The notes: generated by a model from the sequence alone, not told the origin. DNA of 64,000 nucleotides from Antrihabitans cavernicola (GCF_008297975.1 NZ_VLNY01000012.1:1-64000), one strand, 5' to 3'. Positions 24,959 to 34,923 are shown, numbered from the stretch's first letter. Made by a program: numbers and translations.

Positions 24959-26239
24959 GTGACGCGCTCCCGAATGTCCGCAGACGAGCTCCGTGCGATC
25001 GATGCCGAACACGTCTGGCATCCCTACGGCGGCTTTCCCGCCAGCACCGATCCGCTGGTCGTGGCGAGTGCCGAAGGCGTTCGGCTCACGCTCGCGGACG
25101 GTCGCGAGTTGATCGACGGCATGAGCTCGTGGTGGGCCGTGATCCACGGATACCGCAACCCTGCACTGGACGCAGCGGTGTCGGATCAGCTCGGCCGTAT
25201 GAGCCATGTCATGTTCGGCGGCCTCACCCACGAGCCTGCGGTCCGACTCACGCAACTGTTGGTTGAACTGACCCCGCCGGGACTGGACAAGGTATTTCTT
25301 GCCGACTCCGGGTCGGTGTCCGTCGAGGTCGCGGTGAAGATGTGTCTGCAGTACTGGCGCAGCGTGGACAAGCCCGCGAAACGACGGTTGCTCACCTGGC
25401 GCGGGGGATACCACGGCGACACCTTCACGCCCATGAGCGTGTGCGACCCGGACGGGGGCATGCATTCGCTGTGGACGGACGTGCTGGCGCAGCAGATCTT
25501 TGCCCCCAAGCCGCCCGCCGCGTTCGAACCCGGTTACATCGCCGAGCTGGAGCGCCTGATTTCCAATCATGCCGACGAGTTGGCCGCCGTGATCGTCGAG
25601 CCGGTCGTACAGGGCGCGGGTGGCATGCGATTTCACGATCCGCGCTATCTGACCGAGCTGCGACGACTCTGCGACGAACACCACGTGCTGTTGGTGTTCG
25701 ACGAGATCGCCACCGGTTTCGGCCGAACCGGCGAACTCTTCGCCGCGAACCATGCCGGTGTGTCGCCGGACGTGATGTGCGTCGGCAAGGCGTTGACCGG
25801 CGGTTATATGACGCTTGCGGCGGCGTTGTGTACGTCTGCGATCGCAGAGACCATCAGCGCGGCGCAGGGCGGACTGATGCACGGCCCGACGTTCATGGGT
25901 AATCCCTTGGCATGCGCGGTCGGCGTCGCGTCGATCGAACTGCTCATGTCCGGCGACTGGCGCGCTGATGTCTCGGCATTGCAGGCAGGCCTCGAGCGGG
26001 GGTTGACCGCCGCACGAGGGCTTTCAGGCGTCGTCGATGTGCGTGTGTTGGGCGGCATCGGGGTGATCGAACTCGACCACGATGTCGACATGCGCGCGGC
26101 GTCCGATGCCGCCGTCGCGGCGGGTGTCTGGTTACGCCCGTTCAGAAATCTGATTTACGCGATGCCACCGTACGTGTGCACCGACGGAGATCTGGCGCAG
26201 ATCGCGGCGGCGATGGTGGCAGCAACCCGAGTGGCGTGA
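24959..26239 (+). CDS. bioA: adenosylmethionine-8-amino-7-oxononanoate aminotransferase
   Basis: A 426-residue fold-type I PLP aminotransferase making 7,8-diaminopelargonate from KAPA with SAM as amino donor. Class III features: HVWHPYGGF and [12 protein letters not shown] near the N-terminus (BioA-specific), [13 protein letters not shown], and PLP lysine K277 in [14 protein letters not shown] start. It precedes bioF but is separated from it by an operator and promoter, so bioFD can be regulated apart from bioA. Confidence 0.96.
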   Translation: MTRSRMSADELRAIDAEHVWHPYGGFPASTDPLVVASAEGVRLTLADGRELIDGMSSWWAVIHGYRNPALDAAVSDQLGRMSHVMFGGLTHEPAVRLTQLLVELTPPGLDKVFLADSGSVSVEVAVKMCLQYWRSVDKPAKRRLLTWRGGYHGDTFTPMSVCDPDGGMHSLWTDVLAQQIFAPKPPAAFEPGYIAELERLISNHADELAAVIVEPVVQGAGGMRFHDPRYLTELRRLCDEHHVLLVFDEIATGFGRTGELFAANHAGVSPDVMCVGKALTGGYMTLAAALCTSAIAETISAAQGGLMHGPTFMGNPLACAVGVASIELLMSGDWRADVSALQAGLERGLTAARGLSGVVDVRVLGGIGVIELDHDVDMRAASDAAVAAGVWLRPFRNLIYAMPPYVCTDGDLAQIAAAMVAATRVA

Positions 26240-26248
26240 CAGCCGTAG

Positions 26249-26275
26249 TTGAACACTGTTCAAGTCGCGTATGCT
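26249..26275 (+). promoter_or_regulatory. bioFD promoter with BioQ operator
   Basis: Perfect dyad TTGAAC-ACT-GTTCAA (26249-26263) followed by a -10 TATGCT (26270-26275) eight bases before the bioF GTG. The dyad is nearly identical to the one between bioQ and bioB and resembles the TGAAC-N3-GTT motif reported for BioQ. Confidence 0.7.
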
Positions 26276-26283
26276 GTGTTCCC

Positions 26284-27423
26284 GTGAGATCCGAAAGAAC
26301 AGCGTTGAGCTGGCTCGACGACCGTGAACGTGAGCGTCGTGAGGCCGGATTGCGGCGCGAAGTGCGACTGCGGACGCCGGGATCGGCGCTGATCGACCTC
26401 GCATCCAACGACTACCTGGGCCTCGTCCGCCACCCCGAGGTGATCGATGGCGCCGTCGCCGCGCTACGACGTTGGGGCGCGGGCTCGACGGGTTCTCGGT
26501 TGGTCACCGGATCGACCACCGAGCATGCGCTACTCGAGCGTGAGCTCGCCGAGTTCGTCGGTACTCGAGCGGGCCTGGTGTTCGCCACCGGCTATGCGGC
26601 GAACCTGGGTGCGGTGACCGCCCTTGCCGGCGCGGGCACGCTTGTGGTGTCGGATGCGGGTAGCCATGCCTCGCTGGTGGACGCGTGCCGATTGTCGCGC
26701 GCCCGCGTCGTGGTGACGCCGCACTGCGACGTCGAGGCTGTCGCGCATGCACTGCAGACGCGCACCGAAGAGCGCGCGCTGGTGCTCACCGATTCGGTGT
26801 TCAGCGCGGACGGCGACCTTGCTCCGCTGCCCGAGTTGCATCGCATCTGTCGCGAGTCGGGGGCGGTCCTGCTCGTCGACGAGGCGCACGGTCTCGGTGT
26901 GCGCGGCGCAGGCGGGCGGGGCTTGGTTGCCGAGGTGGGTCTGGCAGGGGAGTACGACGTCGTCGTCACCGCGACGCTGTCGAAATCACTCGCCGCGCAG
27001 GGTGGTGTCGTTCTTGCCAGCGACAAGGTCTGCGCGCATCTGATCGATTCCGCCCGAACCTTCATCTTCGACACCGGTCTTGCGCCCGCCGCCGTCGGCG
27101 CCGCCCGAGCCGCACTTGCCGTGTTGCGCAGAGAACCGCAGCGCGCGCAGGCCGTTCTCGATCGCGCCGCCGATATCGCCCGCATCGCAGGTGTGGCAGC
27201 GCCTGTGTCGGCTGTGGTGTCGGTGATTCTGGGCGATCCGCAGCGTGCTTTCGAAGCGGCGACTATGTGCCGGGACGCCGGCGTGAGCGTCGGATGCTTC
27301 CGGCCACCGTCGGTTCCGGTCGGCACCTCGCGGCTACGGCTGACCGCGCGAGCGACGCTGACGCAGGACGAGCTGGCGAGGGTCGAGGCAGTGCTGGCCG
27401 ACGTACTGGCGATTGCTCCGTGA
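26284..27423 (+). CDS. bioF: 8-amino-7-oxononanoate synthase
   Basis: A 379-residue alpha-oxoamine synthase condensing pimeloyl thioester and alanine to KAPA. Features: [10 protein letters not shown] near 35, [22 protein letters not shown], and PLP lysine K234 in [13 protein letters not shown]. The GTG at 26284 is chosen because homologous sequence begins here ([15 protein letters not shown]) and a -10 lies eight bases upstream; earlier in-frame starts would cross the operator. It overlaps bioD by four bases. Confidence 0.95.
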   Translation: MRSERTALSWLDDRERERREAGLRREVRLRTPGSALIDLASNDYLGLVRHPEVIDGAVAALRRWGAGSTGSRLVTGSTTEHALLERELAEFVGTRAGLVFATGYAANLGAVTALAGAGTLVVSDAGSHASLVDACRLSRARVVVTPHCDVEAVAHALQTRTEERALVLTDSVFSADGDLAPLPELHRICRESGAVLLVDEAHGLGVRGAGGRGLVAEVGLAGEYDVVVTATLSKSLAAQGGVVLASDKVCAHLIDSARTFIFDTGLAPAAVGAARAALAVLRREPQRAQAVLDRAADIARIAGVAAPVSAVVSVILGDPQRAFEAATMCRDAGVSVGCFRPPSVPVGTSRLRLTARATLTQDELARVEAVLADVLAIAP

Positions 27424-28112
27424 CGGTCCTCGTCGTCACCGGCACCTCCACCGATGTCGGAAAGACCGTTGTCACAGCAGCATTGGCGGCCATCGCAGAC
27501 CGTGCGGATCGTCGGGTCGCGGTGTGCAAGCCGGGCCAGACCGGGGTCGCACCCGGCGACTCAGGAGATCTGAGCGAGATTGCACGGCTGTCCGGTGTCG
27601 ATCGCACCCTCGAATTGGCCCGATATCCCGAGCCGCTTGCTCCCGATACCGCGGCGCGGCGCAGTGGGTTGCCGCCGCTCACACTGGACGGTGTCGTCGA
27701 TGCGGTTCGTGAGCTCGACGCCGACAACGATCTGACGTTGGTCGAAGGCGCGGGCGGATTGCTGGTTCGGTTGGGGGAGAACTTCACACTCGCCGACGTT
27801 GCAGGGGCATTGGCTGCGCCCGTGGTCGTCGTTGCTTCTGCGAGCCTGGGCACGCTCAATCACAGCGAACTCACGGTGCGAGCCTTGGCCGCCGAAGGTC
27901 TCGACTGTACGGGACTGGTGATCGGGTCGTGGCCCGCTCGACCCGATCTGGCACAGCAATGCAACATCACGGACCTTCCGCGGGTGTGCGGCGTCGACCT
28001 GGTCGGCAGCGTTCCCGCGGGCAGCGGCGCACTCGCGCGATCCGCGTTTCGAAGCGAGGCGCCGCGGTGGTTCGATTCGAGTTGGTCGGCTGTACACCTG
28101 ATCGGTCGCTAG
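27420..28112 (+). CDS. bioD: ATP-dependent dethiobiotin synthetase
   Basis: A 230-residue P-loop enzyme closing the ureido ring of dethiobiotin from DAPA, CO2 and ATP. Walker-type loop GTSTDVGKT at about 8-16, catalytic lysine in CKPGQTG, and [11 protein letters not shown]. The GTG start overlaps the bioF stop (GTGA), so bioFD is one operon. Confidence 0.95.
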   Translation: MTVLVVTGTSTDVGKTVVTAALAAIADRADRRVAVCKPGQTGVAPGDSGDLSEIARLSGVDRTLELARYPEPLAPDTAARRSGLPPLTLDGVVDAVRELDADNDLTLVEGAGGLLVRLGENFTLADVAGALAAPVVVVASASLGTLNHSELTVRALAAEGLDCTGLVIGSWPARPDLAQQCNITDLPRVCGVDLVGSVPAGSGALARSAFRSEAPRWFDSSWSAVHLIGR

Positions 28113-28152
28113 CGGCCTTTTCGGGAACCCTGCACGCTGCTGCTGACCCTGC

Positions 28153-28158
28153 GACAAT
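28153..28158 (+). promoter_or_regulatory. -10 element of sthA (leaderless type)
   Basis: GACAAT seven bases before the sthA GTG. Confidence 0.35.
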
Positions 28159-28165
28159 CCAACTC

Positions 28166-29569
28166 GTGAGCGACTACGACGTTGTGGTGTTGGGATCGGG
28201 TCCCGGAGGTCAGCGCGCGGCGATCGCCGCGGCCAAGCTGGGACGCACGGTCGCGGTGGTGGAATTGCGAAACATGATCGGCGGGGTCTGTATCAACACG
28301 GGCACCATCCCGTCGAAGACGTTGCGTGAAGCCGTCGTCTACCTGACCGGCATGACCCAACGCGAGATGTACGGCAGCGCGTATCGGGTGAAAGACGAAA
28401 TCACCAAAGAAGATCTGATGTCTCGCACCGAGCACGTCATGGGCAGGCAGATCGACGTGATCCGCAGCCAGCTCAGCCGCAACCACGTCGCTCTGCTGAC
28501 GGGGGTCGGGCATTTCACCGACCCCAACACCCTCGAGATCAACGACGGCACCGGACAGAATCGGATCGTCACGGCAGACAAGATCATCATCGCCACCGGC
28601 ACCAAGCCCGCACGGCCGTCCTCGGTCGAATTCGACAACACCACGATCATCGATTCGGACGGCATTCTCGATCTTGCTCGCATCCCGCAGTCGATGGTGG
28701 TGGTCGGCGCCGGTGTCATCGGCATCGAATACGCGTCGATGTTCGCAGCACTCGGCACCAAGGTCACGGTGGTGGAGCGCCGCGACAACATTCTGGACTT
28801 CTGCGATCGCGAAGTGGTGGAAGCGCTGAAGTACCAGTTGCGCGATCTTGCCGTCACCTTCCGCTTCGGCGAAACAGTGAAGGCCGTCGAGAAATACGCA
28901 CACGGTGCGATCACCATTCTGGAGTCCGGCAAGAAGATTCCGGCCGAGACGGTGATGTATTCCGCGGGGCGCCAAGGGGTTACCGATCAGCTGGACCTGG
29001 CCAAGGCCGGACTCGAGGCTGACGATCGTGGGCGCATCACGGTCGACGAACATTTCCGAACCAGCGTCGAGCACATCTATGCAGTCGGCGACGTCATCGG
29101 ATTTCCGGCGCTGGCGGCAACGTCGATGGAGCAGGGCAGACTCGCAGCGCACCACGCCTGCGACGAGCCGGTGCACGATCTGAATCTGTTGCAGCCCATC
29201 GGGATCTATACGATTCCCGAGATCAGCTTTGTCGGGCGAACCGAGGACGAGCTCACCGAGCACAAGGTGCCTTTCGAGGTCGGTATCTCTCGTTATCGCG
29301 AGTTGGCGCGCGGTCAGATCGTCGGCGACTCGTACGGAGTGCTCAAGCTGATCGTGTCGACAGAAGACCGAAAAGTGCTGGGCGTTCACATCTTCGGAAC
29401 GCAGGCGACCGAGCTGGTGCACATAGGGCAGGCCGTCATGGGCTGTGGCGGAACCGTCGACTATCTGGTGGACGCCGTCTTCAACTACCCGACCCTCGCC
29501 GAGTCCTACAAGGTCGCAGCACTGGACGCGATGAACAAGATTCGGCAGCTCGCAGTCATCGGTGACTGA
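28166..29569 (+). CDS. sthA: Si-specific NAD(P)(+) transhydrogenase, soluble
   Basis: A 467-residue flavoprotein of the pyridine nucleotide-disulfide oxidoreductase fold that equilibrates NADPH and NADH. FAD site [21 protein letters not shown] at the N-terminus, second [17 protein letters not shown] for NAD(P)H, and [14 protein letters not shown]. The usual redox CxxxxC is replaced by [13 protein letters not shown], leaving one cysteine, as expected for SthA rather than lipoamide dehydrogenase. Own promoter likely; follows bioD after 53 bases. Confidence 0.93.
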   Translation: MSDYDVVVLGSGPGGQRAAIAAAKLGRTVAVVELRNMIGGVCINTGTIPSKTLREAVVYLTGMTQREMYGSAYRVKDEITKEDLMSRTEHVMGRQIDVIRSQLSRNHVALLTGVGHFTDPNTLEINDGTGQNRIVTADKIIIATGTKPARPSSVEFDNTTIIDSDGILDLARIPQSMVVVGAGVIGIEYASMFAALGTKVTVVERRDNILDFCDREVVEALKYQLRDLAVTFRFGETVKAVEKYAHGAITILESGKKIPAETVMYSAGRQGVTDQLDLAKAGLEADDRGRITVDEHFRTSVEHIYAVGDVIGFPALAATSMEQGRLAAHHACDEPVHDLNLLQPIGIYTIPEISFVGRTEDELTEHKVPFEVGISRYRELARGQIVGDSYGVLKLIVSTEDRKVLGVHIFGTQATELVHIGQAVMGCGGTVDYLVDAVFNYPTLAESYKVAALDAMNKIRQLAVIGD

Positions 29570-29587
29570 GACGTATCATTGCGTTAA

Positions 29588-30748
29588 ATGTCCGATTGTG
29601 TTGGCCGCGATCCGTCCACCGTTTCCGACTGGAGCAACGATCGTCGGAAGCAGCGTCTGCACGACACACGGATCGGGTCCGGACTGACCGGTGTCCGTCG
29701 AATTCTGCTGCTGATCGCGCTTGCGAGCGTGCCGATGCTCCTGGTCTGCGGCCAGTATTGGACCCGAGATGTCGCGCCGGAACGAGCGCGGCTGGCCCAG
29801 ACGCAGCCGCAGATTTTCGATATCGACCACGCTCGCGACACCGCCGATACGTCCACGGCGGTGGTCGACATGGTGGGGCTGGGCAACATCGATGCCAGCG
29901 ACACCGCGCGGACCCTGACCAGTCTCGATCTGATCGGCCGGGTGTGGGCGATTCGCTACGACGACGGTGGTATCGATACCAAGGTCATCAGCGACATCAT
30001 CGTAGACAAGGCCCAGGGTGCAAAGGTGAAACGCGTTGTGCTGGTGGGCCACAGCATGGGCGGCGTGATCGCGCTCGAGGTGGCGCAGCACATCTATCGA
30101 GACACCGCGATCGATGTGCTCGGCGTGGTGCTCGACTGCACGCCGCTCGACCTCGACGGCGTCCGACCCGAAAGCCGTGATGCCGGCGAAGAACTGCTGC
30201 GCTGGATCGGCTGGGTGCCCGGAGCTCGGGAGAGCCGAACGCTCCGATTTGCCGTCGAAGTCGCTGCGCGCGAAGACCGATTCGTGCACCGTGACAGTCG
30301 TGGGATTCCGCGGGTTGCATTCGGCGATCTGAAGGACGTTGTCGGAGAGGTACTACGGGACAAAATCTTGTCGGCCGACGTTGCGAGCAACGGTTTGATC
30401 GCGTCGCAGTTCATCACGATCGTTGCCTCCGGTGCTGTGGACAATCTGAAGTCGCTGGCAACCGAGCGAGAAGACAAGCCGCGGCCCGCGGTGGTCTTTT
30501 TGCGGCCACGAAATGCGCTGGCCGACAACGTGGTCGACGACGACCTGACTCAGAAGATCTTGGTCGAACGTTCAGGTGGCCAGGACGGCACCTTGCTGGT
30601 CGCGAAATTGGACAATACCGGCCACGCCAACCCGAATCAGCGGCCGGTCGAATACAACACTGCCATCGCGGACCGAATTGTGCCCTTCTTGCAACAGATT
30701 TCGGCGGCGAACGCGTCGAGGGAGGAATTATCCGCGGGTCGACGATGA
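29588..30748 (+). CDS. membrane-anchored alpha/beta hydrolase-like protein
   Basis: A 386-residue protein with one membrane segment (about residues 36-56, RRILLLIALASVPMLLVCG) and an extracytoplasmic alpha/beta-hydrolase-like domain. The nucleophile elbow is VVLVGHSMGGVIALE with serine S156, and a histidine near the end (NTGHANPNQ, about 350) could complete the triad. Substrate unknown; lipase or esterase activity is the simplest guess. It begins 18 bases after sthA. Confidence 0.72.
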   Translation: MSDCVGRDPSTVSDWSNDRRKQRLHDTRIGSGLTGVRRILLLIALASVPMLLVCGQYWTRDVAPERARLAQTQPQIFDIDHARDTADTSTAVVDMVGLGNIDASDTARTLTSLDLIGRVWAIRYDDGGIDTKVISDIIVDKAQGAKVKRVVLVGHSMGGVIALEVAQHIYRDTAIDVLGVVLDCTPLDLDGVRPESRDAGEELLRWIGWVPGARESRTLRFAVEVAAREDRFVHRDSRGIPRVAFGDLKDVVGEVLRDKILSADVASNGLIASQFITIVASGAVDNLKSLATEREDKPRPAVVFLRPRNALADNVVDDDLTQKILVERSGGQDGTLLVAKLDNTGHANPNQRPVEYNTAIADRIVPFLQQISAANASREELSAGRR

Positions 30749-30808
30749 GTTTCGACCTCCCAGGTAGCTGTCTCACGGAAAGACGCGTAGCCCGGTACTC
30801 GTGTCCGG

Positions 30809-30851
30809 AGACCGTTCGGTCGGCAGGCTGTGAAGTGTCGGGGCGAACCCC
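30809..30851. promoter_or_regulatory. dyads upstream of the LuxR-family gene
   Basis: AGACCG-TT-CGGTC (30809-30821), sharing its core with the tetR operator at 19932-19949, and a tight GGGG-CGAA-CCCC hairpin (30840-30851) that could shape the leader. The rest of this 130-base gap shows no gene. Confidence 0.3.
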
Positions 30852-30878
30852 TGACAACCGAAGTCGAGGGGGTCGAAC

Positions 30879-33530
30879 ATGACCAGCGGAGTTGTCGGCC
30901 CGATGCGGGCCTGGCCGTTCGTCGGCCGGGCAGCCGAGCTGACACTGGCACAGCAGGCTCTCGATAGCGCGACGTCGGGTGTAGTGGTGGTCGGCGATGC
31001 AGGCGTCGGTAAGTCGATGTTGCTTGCGGAGCTTGTCGGTTCACTCACCTCGGGCGGGCGACACCATGTGGTGCGCGCGTATGCGTCGGACGCCGCGAGG
31101 AGCATGCCGTTCGGGGCACTCGCACACTTGCTGCCGCCGCATCCCCGCACTGTGGACGAGCCGTCGAACGTCTTGGGCTGGGCGGCCGATGCACTTCTGG
31201 CCGGTGCCGACGGCAGGCCCACCGTGCTGTGGATCGACGACGCGCACATGCTCGACGGTTCATCGCTGGCATTGTGCAACGGTCTGGTTCGTACGGGACG
31301 CGCACTCTTGTTGGCCACCGTTCGTTCCGGCGAACAGGTCGGGGATGTGTTGCGGGCCTTGTGGAAAGACGATCTGGTGCAGCGCGTGGAGCTCGGGCCG
31401 CTCGGCGAGGACGGCGTTGCCGAGTTGTTGACCGCCGTTCTCGACGGCAAGGTCGGCGCGCGAACGGTTCGACGCCTCACCAGGCTGTCGGCAGGCAATC
31501 CTCTCTATCTGCGGGAACTCGTGCGTGCCGGAAGCGAAGAAGAAGTGCTGCGCTGCGACGGCGGAATCTGGGAATGGACAGGTGCACCCACCAGCGCTCC
31601 GCGCCTGCACGAGTTGTTGAGCAGCAGAATCGGCACTCTCGACACCGAGTCGCGGACCGCGTTGGAACTGGTCGCGTTCGGTGAGCCCGTCGGCTACGAC
31701 CTGCTGGTGAAGGCCACATCGGACAGGGCCGTCGAACTCCTGGAGTCCCGTCAGCTGATCGACGTCGTCTCTGATCACAGACGTGTCGATGCACGACTAG
31801 CCCATCCGCTGTTCGGAGAAGTCGTACGGGCAAGTTGCCCGGAGAGCACGCGCAGGCTGCGGCTGCGCGTCCTCGCGGCGGCGGTCGAAGCCACTGGAGC
31901 GCTTCGCTGCGACGACGCCCTCCGCGTGTCGCTGTGGCGTCTCGATGCCGGCGTGTGCGTCGAACCGACAACCTTGCTCGCGGCGTGCCATCTCGCATGG
32001 GCGGCGCAAGACGTCCAACTAGCAATCCGATTCGCTCGCGAAGCCCTCGATGCAGGCGGTGGGTCGGAAGCGGTTGCTGCGTTGAGCTGGATTCTGACCG
32101 CAGTGGAGGACTACGACCAAGCCGAGGCCATGTCCGCCTCGGCGCCACGGCCGAGAGGCGAACGCGGCCATGCTCTCTACGCATTCGCGCGTGCGTCGAA
32201 TCTGATGTGGGGTCTCGGACAGGAGCAGGACGCACTGCGCATCCTCGACGAGGCCGCCCGCAGTGTGCACAGCCCAGCTTGGCGGCAGCAATTGCTCGTG
32301 GCCCGAGCCCTCATCGATCTGCTTCGAGGGGACATGAAGGCTGTACTCGCGGTAATCGGTAGGTTTCGTACGCTCGGGCTGCTGACTGACAAACTTGCCG
32401 CGGAAGCTTCGACCGTGGAGTCGTTTGCACTTTCACACATCGGACAAACTCGCCGAGGGGCGGATATCGCGGCGGCGCAGTTGGCGACCCGTCCGCATTG
32501 GCGAGCGCAGGCCCCCTTCGCGGAGCTTGGGCTGTACGTCTCTCTCTTCCTGGCGCACACGTTCTCGGGCGAAGTCGTTCTTGCCGATCGCGTTGCCACG
32601 GAGGCATATGAAATGGCAGCGCATGCCGATGGTTGGGACATGGCGATCTCGCTGTTCGGTGGGCTGCGTGCACAAGCGTCCCGGCTGAGTGGCAATCCAC
32701 AGGCCGGCATCGACTGGTGTGACCAGATTGCGTCGTCGATGTCGAACAAAGGCGTCGTCACGGGATTCTGCTTGGCTGAAAAGTCGCTCTGCGAAGCTTA
32801 TTCGGGTGATTCGACAGCGGCTCGATCATCGCTCGAACAGGCCCGTTTGCGGACGCCGAGAGTGGCACGGATGCTCGACATCACGAGCAAGATCGCCGCG
32901 TGTTGGGTCTATGCAGTGGAAGGCGACCTTCCAGCCGCGCGGTCGGGTCTTCTCGACCTGGCGCGTTCGCTGCGTCGCCGCAAGGTCCCCCCTATAGCAG
33001 CGCAAGTGCTCCACGACGTGGTTCGCCTCGGCGGCGCCGCTGAAGTCGCGGCCCAGCTTGCCGAACTCGCCGACATCGTCGACGGCGACTTCGCGAGGCT
33101 CGCCGCTCGGCACGCGGCCGGCGTCGTCGCCCGTGACGGAGCGGAATTGGAGTGCGTCAGTGAAGGATTCGCCGAGATCGGAATGACTCTCTGCGCTGCC
33201 GAGGCCGCGGCGCACGCCGGTGCCGCCTACCGAGCCTGCAGAGCGCCGATCGCGGCGAACACCGCCGCTGCTCGAGCGTGCAGGCTGCTAGCCCAGTGCG
33301 ACGGTGCGGCGACACCCGCGCTTCGTGCGCTGCAGGCACCGGACCTCACAGGTCGGGAATGGGAGATCACGATCCTGGCTGCGCGCGATCTCACCACCAA
33401 ATCGATCGCGGACCATCTGGTGTTGTCTCCCCGAACGGTGGACAACCATCTCAATCGCATCTACCGCAAACTCGGCGTCAGCGGTCGGACTGCACTGAAG
33501 CGAGTCGTCGGCGCGCCTGCGGTGCCCTGA
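30879..33530 (+). CDS. LuxR-family regulator with AAA ATPase domain (LAL type)
   Basis: An 883-residue large ATP-binding LuxR regulator. N-terminal STAND/AAA domain: Walker A GDAGVGKSM (39-47) and Walker B TVLWIDDAHM (about 110-119). A long helical TPR-like middle (about 350-780) follows. The C-terminal GerE-type helix-turn-helix (about 820-875) reads LTGREWEITILAARDLTTKSIA then SPRTVDNHLNRIYRKLGV. Such regulators act as signal-gated activators; the inducer is unknown. The next gene is a small secreted protein preceded by an 18-base palindrome, a plausible target. Confidence 0.9.
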   Translation: MTSGVVGPMRAWPFVGRAAELTLAQQALDSATSGVVVVGDAGVGKSMLLAELVGSLTSGGRHHVVRAYASDAARSMPFGALAHLLPPHPRTVDEPSNVLGWAADALLAGADGRPTVLWIDDAHMLDGSSLALCNGLVRTGRALLLATVRSGEQVGDVLRALWKDDLVQRVELGPLGEDGVAELLTAVLDGKVGARTVRRLTRLSAGNPLYLRELVRAGSEEEVLRCDGGIWEWTGAPTSAPRLHELLSSRIGTLDTESRTALELVAFGEPVGYDLLVKATSDRAVELLESRQLIDVVSDHRRVDARLAHPLFGEVVRASCPESTRRLRLRVLAAAVEATGALRCDDALRVSLWRLDAGVCVEPTTLLAACHLAWAAQDVQLAIRFAREALDAGGGSEAVAALSWILTAVEDYDQAEAMSASAPRPRGERGHALYAFARASNLMWGLGQEQDALRILDEAARSVHSPAWRQQLLVARALIDLLRGDMKAVLAVIGRFRTLGLLTDKLAAEASTVESFALSHIGQTRRGADIAAAQLATRPHWRAQAPFAELGLYVSLFLAHTFSGEVVLADRVATEAYEMAAHADGWDMAISLFGGLRAQASRLSGNPQAGIDWCDQIASSMSNKGVVTGFCLAEKSLCEAYSGDSTAARSSLEQARLRTPRVARMLDITSKIAACWVYAVEGDLPAARSGLLDLARSLRRRKVPPIAAQVLHDVVRLGGAAEVAAQLAELADIVDGDFARLAARHAAGVVARDGAELECVSEGFAEIGMTLCAAEAAAHAGAAYRACRAPIAANTAAARACRLLAQCDGAATPALRALQAPDLTGREWEITILAARDLTTKSIADHLVLSPRTVDNHLNRIYRKLGVSGRTALKRVVGAPAVP

Positions 33531-33596
33531 CGCCACTCTCAGCTCGAAGTCGCACTGCCCGTTGCCTATTCGCGCGCGTTGGGTGCTCGCAGAAGT

Positions 33597-33614
33597 TGAG
33601 CAATGCATTGCTCA
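33597..33614. promoter_or_regulatory. perfect 18-base palindrome upstream of the secreted protein gene
   Basis: TGAGCAATGCATTGCTCA is fully self-complementary without a spacer, 67 bases after the LuxR-family stop and 87 bases before the next start. A LuxR-type (GerE) dimer site is a possible explanation. There is no following T-run, so it does not look like a terminator. Confidence 0.5.
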
Positions 33615-33700
33615 CGATCTGCGGGCGGCGCTCTACGACACTGGAATTTGTCAAAGGAAACGCGGCGCGATCGCTCCGCACATCAACAGAAAGGAACGCC

Positions 33701-34168
33701 ATGCCGAACATGGGCAAGCACAAGAAGATGACAATCGGTGGAGCCGTCGTCGCACTCGCAGCAGCGCCGCTGCTGGCACTGGTAGGACCGGGTTCCGCGT
33801 CGGCACTCGTGCAGGGTGGAACGGCCACGATCACGGCGACCGGCAATGCAGTGCACGGCGATTTCCAGAGCGTCACGACGTCGAGTGGCGCCGACGCGAA
33901 TTGCTGGCTGCACACCGATCAGCCCGGATCTGCCGATTCAGCGGTGTCACCGGCACAGGGTGGCCAGGCGTCCGTCGACTGGTTCCAGGGCAATGGTGGC
34001 CACACGTATGTGGCGTACTGTTCGGATCCCGGCGATATGGGAGCATTGCCGACGTTCATGGGGCAGAAGGTCGTGACCCTTCCCGCTGGACCCGCGGGCC
34101 CAGCTGCACCTGATCCGGCGAAGCCGCCGTGGTGCGCCTTCATCCCGACAGGCAGTGCAGGTTGCTGA
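33701..34168 (+). CDS. small secreted protein, unknown function
   Basis: A 155-residue preprotein. Positive n-region MPNMGKHKKM, hydrophobic core, then a likely signal peptidase I site after ASA (residue 35). The mature part is about 120 residues, Gly/Ala/Thr-rich, probably beta-structured, with four cysteines (ANCWL, AYCSD, PWCAF, final residue Cys) that could form two disulfides, and a Pro/Ala-rich stretch before the end. ATG at 33701 has AGAAAGGAA upstream. No family recognised. It follows the LuxR regulator and is closed by a strong hairpin. Confidence 0.78.
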   Translation: MPNMGKHKKMTIGGAVVALAAAPLLALVGPGSASALVQGGTATITATGNAVHGDFQSVTTSSGADANCWLHTDQPGSADSAVSPAQGGQASVDWFQGNGGHTYVAYCSDPGDMGALPTFMGQKVVTLPAGPAGPAAPDPAKPPWCAFIPTGSAGC

Positions 34169-34185
34169 TTGTCGAAACCGAGTAG

Positions 34186-34220
34186 CTGGCCGCGACCGCC
34201 GGGGTGTGGGTCGCGGCCAG
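34186..34220 (+). terminator. strong hairpin after the secreted protein gene
   Basis: A perfect 12-base stem (CTGGCCGCGACC / GGTCGCGGCCAG) with an 11-base loop, 17 bases after the stop codon. Only a weak T/C-rich tail follows, as often seen in actinobacterial terminators. It also faces the convergent bioQ end. Confidence 0.65.
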
Positions 34221-34240
34221 TCTCGTGTCCAGGATGAGTG

Positions 34241-34268
34241 TCTCAGTGTGGACGTCTCGGTGTGGACG
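34241..34268. repeat. 14-base tandem duplication
   Basis: TCTCAGTGTGGACG followed directly by TCTCGGTGTGGACG, ending at the bioQ stop codon. It looks like a short slippage duplication. Confidence 0.5.
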
Positions 34269-34269
34269 T

Positions 34270-34857
34270 CTAGTTGCGGACGCGGTCACCGAGCAGGTGC
34301 CGGACGCCGCCGATGAAGAGTTGCAGCCCGAAGTCGAAACGTGCTGTTGCGTCGGGTGATTCGAACAGGGGAGAGGCGTCTGTGGTGAGCGCGCCTACCG
34401 AATCCATCTGCATGCGCGACTGTTCGTCGACGGTCTGCCCGAGTACGTAGTACAGCAGCGTGAATGCCGTGAGCTCTGCTTGTTCGCGGACCATGCCTGC
34501 ACGCAGTGTCGCCTTGACGAATTTCTCTCGTGCCTGACTGGTGGTCAATCGCGACGCATAGGTTGCCGAAACCAGTTCCGCCCCATCACGATGCGAAAGC
34601 AGCGCATCGCGCAGCCGATGCGCGAGTTCGGTCATCTGCGTATCCCACTCGGTTGCATCGACGGGCGCGTCCAGCGGGGCGAGAATGCGGTCGGCAATTG
34701 CACCGAGGAGCGCTTGCTTGTTTGGGAAGTGCCAGTACAGAGCGCCCGGCTGCACGTTCAGCGATCCCGCAAGCCGCCGCATGGTGAGGTCGGCAAGGCC
34801 GTACTCGTCCAGGATCGCAACGGCGCCGTCGAGCACGTCGTTTCGGTGCAGTTGCAC
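34270..34857 (-). CDS. bioQ: TetR-family repressor of biotin genes BioQ
   Basis: A 195-residue TetR-type regulator. HTH about 10-55 (VAILDEYGLADLTMRRLAGSL then VQPGALYWHFPNKQALL) and a TetR_C_1-like helical domain. GTG start at 34857 with GGGAG upstream. It diverges from bioB, and the gap carries a dyad repeated upstream of bioFD, as expected for BioQ, the biotin repressor of Corynebacterium and mycobacteria. Known BioQ systems use BirA/biotinoyl-AMP or another protein to set repression; no birA is in the window. Confidence 0.85.
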   Translation of the reverse strand: MQLHRNDVLDGAVAILDEYGLADLTMRRLAGSLNVQPGALYWHFPNKQALLGAIADRILAPLDAPVDATEWDTQMTELAHRLRDALLSHRDGAELVSATYASRLTTSQAREKFVKATLRAGMVREQAELTAFTLLYYVLGQTVDEQSRMQMDSVGALTTDASPLFESPDATARFDFGLQLFIGGVRHLLGDRVRN

Positions 34858-34910
34858 AAAGTCTCCCGGGGTGAGGTGCGCTTTGACTCGGATACGTCGC
34901 TACCCTAGCC

Positions 34911-34923
34911 TGAACACCGTTCA
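34911..34923. promoter_or_regulatory. BioQ operator in the bioQ-bioB gap
   Basis: Dyad TGAAC-ACC-GTTCA, identical in 14 of 16 positions with the bioFD operator when one flanking base before and two after are included. A TACCCT/TAGGGT hexamer pair (34901-34907) next to it could serve transcription both ways. Confidence 0.7.

Noticed and set aside
34241-34268. Tandem 14-base duplication as a regulatory iteron
   Set aside because: It lies at the converging 3' ends of two genes and touches the bioQ stop; simple slippage is enough to explain it.
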